A stretch of 10,919 nucleotides of DNA from Chromera velia (Eukaryota > Sar > Chromeraceae), in contig JAHBMJ010003433.1 in the NCBI GenBank assembly GCA_018398765.1, positions 1 to 10,919 of the forward strand, in the 5' to 3' direction. Position numbers and translations under genes: made by a program. Under the pieces are notes generated by a model that was not told the origin of the DNA, searched no databases, and saw only the letters and a list, made by a program, of their open reading frames with translations. This document shows positions 1 to 9,198 of the stretch, in pieces. Each line of letters begins with the position of its first letter. Position 1 is the stretch's first letter.

Positions 1-252
1 TGTGTTCTTGGAGCTTCCTCTGTTTATGAACGTGCAGCCATCCTGTGTCTTATTGTGTGGTCTGAGAGTCTTTGCTGTCCCGCTGTTGAAAGTGACTCAT
101 GAAAAGTGCACATGTTTGGGTGTGGCAACCTGGCACAGAATGTCTCTTCTTTTTCGAAGTGAAGCAAACGAATCGATAGACCCTCCCGATTACCTTTGTC
201 TTTGCCAAACACATCTTCGTTGAACCCGCCTTTAACTTTTGGCTCCGTGCAG
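1..252 (+). other. 3' part of an upstream intron
   Basis: The stretch shows no coding pattern that I trust and is relatively T-rich. It ends in a T-rich stretch followed by ctccgtgcag, the same TGCAG acceptor used by the later introns. The following base begins an open frame of 220 nt. A second TGCAG-like acceptor near 38 is followed by a frame open to about 223, but no matching donor is convincing, so I treat the whole stretch as intron. Confidence 0.5.
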
Positions 253-472
253 GATCCGGGTAGTCACGTCAGAGAGTCCCACTGTTGCTGCTACTGGCGT
301 CATTGAGGCCATCAATGAAGAGAAACTGGGAGGGGAGGGAGGAGAGGAAGGGCAGACCCTCAGTGTGATGGTCCGATTCCCGCAGGCGCCCTTCAGGAGC
401 AGTCAAGGAGTAGGGGACCTCCAGACGAGAACTTCAAAGACCACAATCAGATCTCCCGTGTTCAGGCTGGAG
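253..472 (+). CDS. Exon A of the host gene (unknown function)
   Basis: The exon follows the acceptor gtgcag (ending at 252) and enters in phase 2, because the two other frames meet stops early. It encodes about 73 residues, with strand-like stretches such as IRVVTSE and TLSVMVRFPQAP and a Gly/Glu-rich linker (GGEGGEEG) between them. The exon ends with FRLE at the donor gtgggt (473, phase 0). A second donor four bases later, gtgagc (477, phase 1), is also plausible. The open frame runs on to 715, but that extension is intron and LTR sequence: it crosses a TG/CG simple repeat. No domain is recognised. Confidence 0.6.
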
Positions 473-3400
473 GTGGGTGAGCAGGCTCTGTGTGTGTGTC
501 TGTGTGCGCACGCGCGCGTGCGCAGCAAAAAGAGGCACAGATACGGAGAAGAAGCATGCATTCATATGCAGCATGCTGGGGTCGCAGCCTTTCATGGCTA
601 TCGGTGCGCAAAAACAGTGTGCCGGCGGTCTCAGGTTGTGCAGCGCTGGTGGGGCACGCAACTGAATTTATCTGTGTTCGCAATGAGTCGCGCACAGAGA
701 TATGAAACACGTTGATCTCTGTTAATTGAGTAAGGTTGATAAAACTGTTTTGAGAAAGCAGCTAGGAAAGCAGGCAATTGGTTGAACAAATAGAGGTGTA
801 TGGACGTTTACTTCTTTCTGTAGACTGTGGATATGATCAGTTGCAGTAGAAGCCTGTCTGGTTCTAGTAGCTTAGCCTAGCGTTAGTGTGTGAGTGGCCT
901 GGAGATCGAGTTGTGGAGGAAAGTGATACTATAGAGACGGTTGTTTCTCTCGCCTTCCTTCACAGATTTGGCGCTCACCAGGCGGGCCTGAACAGTCAGT
1001 GGGAGTGGTCAGCAGTTTGCTGACATTGCTTACTGTGAGAATCTTTCTTCCGAGCAGAGATGCAGGGAGGATCAACTCTCCAGTAGCAAAGGCCGAGTGG
1101 GCGTGGAGATGATTCTTCTGGCGCCTCAAATTTTGAGAGACGGGCTCTTCCCATTGCAGGACGATACGATCTGAAGCCACCTAGATTCAACTGCAACAAG
1201 AATGCGGTAAACCAGCAGGAGGAGAATAGGAGAGCCATAGAAACTTTTATGTTTTCGTGGAAGCTTTTGGAGAGGGCGGTGAAGATGACGATGGGTTTCG
1301 ATCCTACCACCGCCACACCACAGGAGAAGGAGATGTTTGACATCTACATGACCCAACAGCTTTCTGGGGTTGGAGAAAAAGACCACGAGTTCTTCACAGT
1401 GATAAAAAACGCTCTGGAGAAGAAAGACGCGACGTATCAGGATGTAATTGTAGTGTTAGAGAAGCATTTTGGGCAGGACGCGTTAACCGCCCTGGTTTCT
1501 GCTGCCTTTGCCTTCCTGGACTTTGCATCGGACAAGGAGGCCGACCCATGCAAGCGGCTCACCAAGTACAACACTATGTTTGCTAGAGTTCCGACGAAAA
1601 AGTGGGAGCCAGATGGGTTCACATAGTTACTGATGGTTGTCCGGGGACTGAGTGATAAACATAGGGAGACCATCTACCAGAAGATGAAAGAGAAATATGG
1701 GAGCGAGGGTGGAAATCTTCTAACCCTAGATGACCTGAGGGGAGAGATAGAGAACCTAGGAACTGCCAAAGTAATGGGGTAAGGAAAAGGAGAGGAGGGG
1801 AACTAAGAGTTTGAGGCAAGAGCAGAGAAGAAGAAACCCTCAAGGAGAGAGTATGATTCCTCTCAGTCAGAGGGAAATCTGCAGCGTCAGACGATGTGTT
1901 TCCATTGTGGTTGCCTCGGTCACTTCACCGACAAATGTGAACTGACGAAAGAAGAATTGAAAGAAAAGAGGGAGATTGATGCAAAGTTTCTCCAGAAGAT
2001 CAGGGCGAAGAAAGAGAAAGGGGAAGAGAAAACTCGCATAAAACATGCATAGTCTGCACGTGTTCATATTCAAGTAGGTATAGCTTTAACAGGAGAGAGA
2101 CAGACAGAGTCGTCCTGGTCTGCCACTTACGAGTCATGGGAAGATAAAGTGTGTTGTGATGGGTTCCTCAGTGATAGCAGCAACGATTTTTGACCAGTTG
2201 CGAAGATGGGGGATGATCAATTATGTTGAAGTGCATCAATTTTTATAGGAGCGACTTCAGCGCTCGGAAGTCTGTGATTGACTCCCTCAGGGGGTGATCT
2301 CTGAGAGAAAGTCGCAGATGCAAAGAAGAAGTATGTATTCACATGCAGCATGCTGGGGTCGCAGCCTTTCATGGCTATCGGTGCGCAAAAACAGTGTGCC
2401 GGCGGTTCTGGGTCGTGCAGCGCTGGTGGGGTACGCAACTGAATTTATCTGTGTTGGCAATGAGTCGTGCACAGAGATGTGAAACACGTTAATCTCTGTT
2501 AATTGAGCAAGGTTGATAAAACTGTTTTGAGAAAGCAGGCAATTGGTTGAACAAATAGAGGTGTATGAACGTTTACTTCTTTCTGTAGACTGTAGATGTG
2601 ATCAGTTGCAGTAGAAGCCTGTCTGGTTCTAGTAGCTTAGCCTAGCGTTAGTGTGTGAGTGGTCTGGAGATCGAGTTGTGGAGGAAAGTGATACTGTGGA
2701 GACAGTTGTTTCTCTCGCCTTCCTTCACAGCTTGGTGTTGCTATGTTCTTGTTATGCTACCACACTACTGCCTAGACTTACCTAGACCACAGCAGAATGA
2801 TTGTTCAATTGTTCAAGGCCTTTCCCGTTCTTTCAATGAGGGGGCCTCGCACTTAGTCAATTAAGCTGCATGCGCGGGCCGGGGTTAGCCGGGGCAGAAC
2901 TGGCCGCGCCGCGCGTTGCGGGCGGGGCCGCACGCCATGCGGACTGAGTGCATGCCCCCCATGCAGGCGGAGAACTCCGTGCGAACACGCTCCACGCATC
3001 TCCACGCCATGCTCCGGGGCCACGCAGAGAAGAAAAGAGAAGTATACGAGTCAAACCGCCGTCTGTCGACGATCTTCGCTCCATCCTCTTTGAGTCTCGT
3101 CGCCTTCTGACATCGATAAGGGGTGGATTTGATACCGATCGTTCGCGTCGTTTGCCGAGCAGCAGTCCGAATGGCGTTGTGGCAGGCACTGGTAGCTTGT
3201 GAACGACCATTTGAAGCTGACTCACCCTCTGTTGTCTGGCAGTAACAGCCTCAGCTTGTTGGAGGGCTTGAGAAAGATCATAGGTATTGCGAACTTCAAG
3301 TGAACATGTCTGCAGTGTCAGACCTCCAGCCTTCTCCTCAATGTACGGATCCGACAGACGAGCAGGGGCAGAGGGCGCTCGGAGTTGATTCGGATGAAGT

Positions 3401-6400
3401 GATGGGAGGTTTTGAGGCGACCCAAGAAGCAAAGAGACAAGAGGTGGATTCATCGCAACAACAGACCCCAGATACACCTTTTCCCAACATCATACAGCAG
3501 CCTTGTGATCAAGGAGACCATATTGGCTCCTGCCAGAAGGATTCCTGTGCCCTTGAGGGTTTTAGGGTTCCTTTGGAGGACATTTCCAACCATGGAGACG
3601 CGACCTGCCAAGGAACTCATCCGCAGTCCAAAGCGAAACTTCAGGGCAGTCTGCAGGCACAGGGGGGCCTTTTGGACCATTCCAGGAAGACAGGTCAGCT
3701 CCTAGGCATCTCTCTTCAGACATTGGCTGTCGTCTCTGAGTGCAGGTGGAAGATCGGATCGCTTTCACCCTTCGTCTGTGTGCAGGTGGAGAGCAGCAAG
3801 AAGATTGCAGTGGCATCGAGGCCGCAGGCTCTTCCAACGCTCCCTCAGATCCCGTCGTTCCGAAGCCAGTCCTCGTCCCCTCAGCAGAGCGAGAAGGAAG
3901 AGTACATGAGTGTGTTCCTTTCTCTGTCTTTCCTGGGAAAGGGGAGGGGCGTGTGCTTCCACAGCCTGACACAAAGGGAATGGCAGGAGAAAAGGAGACT
4001 GGAGAGAATGAAAGTCGGAAGGGAGATGGAGAGTCAGTGTGCGCCAACAAGAGAGAGAAGAGGGTGTACAAGGATGACAGCGGCACATATACAACCACTG
4101 ATATAGAGATGGCGATCCCTGCCCGCACATGTGACAAGAAGTCGAAAGCGGGCGGCGGGGCTCAGTTGCTTTCAGCCTCTGGCACGAACCAGAAGGGTCC
4201 ACATGAAGCGAGAGGCACCTTGGGGTGTCCACTCGCACAAGCACTTCCAGCCGAGTACGAACCGTTCTCCTATCTGGTCAGGATAGTAACAAGAACGAAA
4301 CGAAAAGATCATCAACAGTGCGGTCAGAATACCCCCGAGGTCTCCTTTCGGGTCACATGTTCAGTTTGGATTCGAACCCTCCGGATGGGCTGTCGTGTCT
4401 GACCTCAAATGAGAGACCATCATTTGTTTTTCTTTTCTTTGAGCGTCAAGTTCTGTACGATCCATCCCGAGATTCGCTGTATCATTTTGCTGATGACCCC
4501 GCTGTCTTCTCTTCTCTTCTCTTCCTCTGGCTGCTTTTTGTTGATACAGTTATTTCTTCGTCCTTTGTGCTCGAGTCCCTTTTACCTGCCTTGTACTTGT
4601 GCCTGCCTGCCTGCCTGCCTCCTTGCCTGCCTGCAGGGACGCTCTCACACTGCAGTGGTGGGATTCTCAGATGGCAAGGGGGGGTTCTTGGGGAGGGGCA
4701 TCATCGAGTCCTGTCAGGGGGGGGAGGCATCAGGCCTGAGGGTGGTGGTGTGTCCGCCCGAGAGAAGGGTCGTCTTCAGTCCCCGTGTGTTCTCCCAACT
4801 GGGCCGAGTGTCAGTGGGGGGAGATCGGAAGACGCGTGTGTTTGACAAGAACGGACCGAGAAGGTGGGTGAATCTTGGGCTCGTCAATGGAGAGAGGGGG
4901 CTCTCGGATCTTCCTCCGTTTGGGTTTGACTACACAAACACGACTGCGTGCTTGTCAGAAGTGGCGTCTGGCAAAGGGGCGGTTGGGTCAGACTCCCCCC
5001 CTCCTTCTGCAGATTCTTCAGATTCAGGGCTCTGGAATTTGGACAGCTGGCTTCTTCAGAGGGCGCCTCTGTCTTTTTTCTCGAAAAGCAGAAGGGCTGT
5101 GATGAAGGAGGTGGAGGAGTTCGAGCGAGAAGGACTGAAGCCCTGTTTGTGGGTAGGAGCGAGCTTTCCTCTGTCAGAGTCCTCTGCAGAAAGGGGAGGA
5201 GGAAAACCCTTCCTCGTGGCTGTTCTGGAGTGGACCGAAACGTTCTCTGTTCCTGGGAGTTGTGGACAGAGGCAGGAGGACCTGGTTTGCAGAAATGTGT
5301 GGGTGACAGAGGAGCCGGTGCTTTTGGAACTTTGCGACTGGGGCCTGCAGACTCTTCTTTGGGGGGTGGCAGATTATCTCAGACTGAGAAGGGAGGATCT
5401 CCTCAGACTGAGTAGGGAGGAGGAGGTGGCAGCAGCAAGGGGGGATTCGGGGAGAGATGCCGCCGCTGTGCCTGCAGCAGCTGTGCCTCCTCTCGCGGTT
5501 GCCGAAAACAACGAGTGCTCTGCGAAGACAAAGAGGAAGAGGGAGGAGGAAAAGGAAGAAAAAGAGAAGAAAGAAGAAGAACAAAAAGAGAAAGAAGAAG
5601 AAGGAGAGTGCCGCCCAAAGAGTCCAAAGAAGGCTCGACAGCATGAGAGGGAGGGGAACTCAGGAGACGGCTTGCAGGAGGGCACAGATGCACAACAGGA
5701 GGAGGCGAAGGAAAATCACCCCCCGGTAGGTCGGCAGGGAATGTGCGTACTACGGAGAGCTGTGCGTCCCTTTTCGAACATCTGACAGATCGAGAGAGGC
5801 TTCGCGTGAGGAGACTCTCTGCCCTTCTTCCGTTTGGTTGTGCACGCTTTCACAGACAAAAAGAAGTATCGATCTCTTTGTTCTTCTCGTTGCCCGCCCC
5901 TTTTTCTCCCTCTTTTTGTTCTCCAGTCAAACAAGCAGTCCCTGTCCAGCCGAGCGTTCTTTGTCAGCTGAGTCGGCCGTCTCGCGGCGCACTTTTCTGA
6001 AGATGTAGTTTTGTTTCCGTTTCTCTGTCCGTCCGTGTGGCAATTGTTTTTCTTTTCTGAAAACAAACACGTTGGATTTTGGTGCGTCTCTCTTCTCTTC
6101 TCTTCTCTTCTCTTCTCTTGTTTGTCTGAGTAGGGAGGAATCGAGAGCATGAACGAGGACCAGGAGTTGGGGGAGAAGGAGAACGACAACAACATGGTGC
6201 GTTTGTGTTTTGTTCTACATTTGTCTTTCATCATTCCTCATTCAGATCATGCAGACTTCTTTGAAAAAAAATCCACGTAGAGACTTGTTTTTTCGGTGGA
6301 CAGCGAAGCGATTTGATCCTGTACAGCTCTACTGTTATTTCCCCTCTTGGTTTCTTCTCGCTTTTTCTGCTATTGTCCCCCTCCGCCATCTCTGTGCCGT

Positions 6401-9130
6401 TGATATGCAGGACGATGAACGCCAGAGGGGAGGAGGCAAGGGTGTCAAAGAGCACACTGAGAAGGATGCAGACATGCAGCTGTGGTGCGGCAGTGCTCCG
6501 ATTCCTCCTCCAGGACAGATCTCGGTTTTGAGTATGAGATTAAGTCCCTTGCTTCGAGGATCTCTCTCACCGGCGATGGGTGGGGGCCGGGTGAGAAAGG
6601 GAGGTGCGAGAGGGGAGACGCGTCTGGTGGCCCACTTCTCTCCTCTGGTCCTGAGACACCTCGATGATGCACTGGACGGAGGGTGTGTGGAGACTGAGGT
6701 CGTCCAGTTTGCGGTCAGTCCTTTCTCCCCCCCCCTTCCGTGTGATTGTCTATCAGACCCCCGACAGAAAGAAACTTTTGGTTCGGTTTCTCTTCCTCCC
6801 TCTGTATGTCCGTCCATACGTCTGAGTATCCGCACTGTGTCTGTCGCCAATCGTCATTTGATTCAAGTCCCCGACGCCCATCTGATTGCATGATTGATTG
6901 ATGGATCCGTGCAGGGGACCCGGCTGTGTGTGGTTCTGAAGGCGGACAAATGGAAAGCGGGGGGCAGCAGCGGCCGCTGTCTCTCGGCCTTCCTTCGAAC
7001 GAGAGACCGGGCAGGCGCCTCTTCAATGATAGAAGGGAGGATCAAACTGTGTGGGGAGGAGACGGAATCCGAATCAGGTCCTTTGCTGGGTGTCTCTCAG
7101 GGTCTGTGTGGGTGGACTGAGGTGGGGGGACGGGAGTTCTTTCCGCGTGTCAAAAAGGCCAACGTGAGTCTGTCAAGGAAAGCTTCTCTCTCGTCTGAAA
7201 CAAAAGGAATCAAGTGGGGCCACAAACTTTCGAAGCAACAGAGAAGAAAAGGATGGGCATCGCTTCATTTAAAGGGAGGTGTCCGCCTGGACATTCTCCT
7301 TCATGAAAGCAAACCCCCCATTCTCTCCCCCCCTCGTCTGGCGCCCCCTCTCCATAACGCTTCCATGGAGGAGACAGGGGCGGCAGCAGCGGTTTCCTCC
7401 GCGTCTGTCCTCGAGGAGGAAGGCGTGTGGGGCCCCCTGACGCTCTATTCTCCCAAAGCACACAGGAAGCTCGTACGCAGGCAAATCTCACCCTACGCGT
7501 CAAAGCAGACCCTCCCGTATGAATTCCAGAAGAAAAAGAAAGCTCTGGAGTTTGTGCCCCACGCCACTATCCAGCTTCCTCAGAAGGTTCGCTTGCCGGT
7601 GGGGGGGGAGGGTCAGACCTCAGTGTTCTCTTTTTCCCTCCGTACGATGCACGATAAATTCGAAGATTGGTGTCTCAATTGGGACCGTCGTCCTGTTGTG
7701 AGACACGTTCGTCTGGAGATGATGAAGGAGAGTGGAGATTTTGAGGGAGAAATCGATGTGGAGATCAGAGGGGATGCGGGGAAGAGAATGAGTAGGCATG
7801 TGTCGACAGAAAGGGAAAAAGGGGGAAGAGAGGAATCAGTCGATAAGCAACAGAAGCAACAACAGCAGCCCGTTGTAGTGAAGACCTTCAGCTTTCTCCA
7901 CTCACCCATGTCTTCAGAAAGATATGGAGGGTCGAAATCTCCCATTCTGTGTGCTGATGTGACTGAATTCTACGACCTTCTCGACGTTTTCGGGGTCTTC
8001 CGATTGGACGACGTCGTCCTCCGTGTGCGTCCCCTGCACCGCATCCCCACGACTCTGACACCCAACTGGCCCTCTCTGTGGACACCCTCGCGAGACTCTG
8101 TGTCCCCAAGTCCGCCTCAGACCTTTTCCCTCGGCATGGAGTTCTTCCTCTATCCGAAAGGACGCGATGAACGCTTCCGTGTCTCCGAAGAGATCAAATA
8201 CAAAGTCAGTCAGTCGATCAGTGGATCGCCTCAATGAATTGGGTTGCCATCGGGGGCTTTCCACGGCCGTCTGTGTTCCTCCTCTGGCCCTCACTTCGTT
8301 TTGCAAATGCCATGCAGGTTCTTTTTCGTTTTTGTCGCTTACGATTTTTTTTCTCTATCCTGACTTGCAGTGATTCAGGTTGCCCATAAGCATGCAACAG
8401 AAGGGTCTCAGAAGATTTCAAACGTCCAGAGGCCGCCCTCAGATACGCATTCGGTTGTGTGTGCATGCAGGGATACGTCCTTGAGTTGGTCTCTGGAGTT
8501 GGGGACGCCGAGAGGGAGGGTGAGGACGACTGCATGGAGGAAGCTGGGAATAAGGCTGACGGTGTGATTCGATTCTGGCTAAGGGTCAAGAGGGAGACGG
8601 AGAGGGTGAGGGTCAGAGACAAAAGCGATCATACCCAACTTGGGTCTCTATGTCCCCCGCCCCCCGTCATCATTAGGTGCGGCCTTGAGGGTCCCTCTCC
8701 GACTTATTGGTCTGGGAGTCGTAGCGGATGGTTGGTGGGGGGGCACCTGTCTGTTTTTGATGGTTTGTTTGAGGGGAACAGGAAGGGCATCGCGTCTGAA
8801 CTCTTCGACCTCACCTACACGGCCAACAGCGGCAGCGATCTCTGGTGTTCCCACAGGGTTCAAGACGGTTACGGCAATCTGCACCCTGTGCGGCCCCGCT
8901 TCAGAGTTCCATGCGACCCAACCACGTCTGCACAAAGACTGTGGGTGGAGATTTCCGAACCCCGACATGTCCCCCTCGTGTCCTTGTCTGCCGGTGCTGA
9001 TGAGAAGGGGCGGGGCAGAGAGGCAAGGTTTGAGGTGGAGAGGTGGGGGGCATCCCGTCGAGATCCTTGGAAAGAAGATCTGATCGTGTTCGAAGATTTT
9101 GACGTCATGCAGGTGGGTCTCTTTGTTTAT

Positions 9131-9198
<68 letters not shown>

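Larger units (their letters stand above)
532..2730 (+). mobile_element. Non-autonomous (gag-only) LTR retrotransposon, decayed
   Basis: Two direct repeats of about 420 bp (532-965 and 2309-2730) flank about 1.3 kb that contains a primer-binding-site-like sequence and one gag-like frame ending in a zinc knuckle. There is no space for protease, reverse transcriptase, RNase H or integrase, and none of their motifs is visible. This matches the general design of terminal-repeat elements carrying only GAG, which rely on enzymes from a related autonomous element. The element lies in the sense orientation of the host gene, inside an intron. The outer limits are approximate: the LTRs align clearly only from about 532 and 2309, and no target-site duplication could be found. 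The tRNA-like priming region suggests the Ty3/Gypsy side, but without pol this stays unsure. Confidence 0.85.
473..3745 (+). other. Long intron carrying a retroelement
   Basis: The intron runs from donor gtgggt at 473 to acceptor gtgcag at 3745. It is about 3.3 kb, at least six times longer than the gene's other introns. About 2.2 kb of it is the LTR element at 532-2730. Without that insertion the intron would still be about 1.1 kb, owing to the 2731-3745 part, which may include a second, unrecognised insertion. An alternative acceptor ends at 3785. Confidence 0.6.

Noticed and set aside
477-715. Extension of the exon A frame to 715
   Set aside because: It crosses two splice donors, a TG/CG simple repeat and then LTR sequence that is repeated at 2309-2500, so it is not host coding sequence.
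3555-3575. GGGTTTTAGGGTT, similar to plant-type telomere repeat
   Set aside because: It is a single imperfect unit with no tandem array.
3300-3745. Plus-strand open frame rich in Gln, Ser and Asp, possible additional exon
   Set aside because: No acceptor with a pyrimidine tract begins it in a compatible phase, and it runs into exon B in a different frame.
4360-4400. GGATTCGAACCC, resembling the T-arm of a tRNA
   Set aside because: Neither strand gives a paired T stem around the loop and no cloverleaf or anticodon arm can be built nearby.
5174-5693. Several long minus-strand frames rich in Phe, Ser and Leu
   Set aside because: They are the complement of the Glu/Lys-rich tract in exon C; the purine repeat leaves the other strand open by composition.
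6335-8306. Minus-strand frames opposite exons E and F
   Set aside because: They are shorter than the plus-strand exons, have no consistent splice sites of their own, and mirror the plus-strand coding composition.
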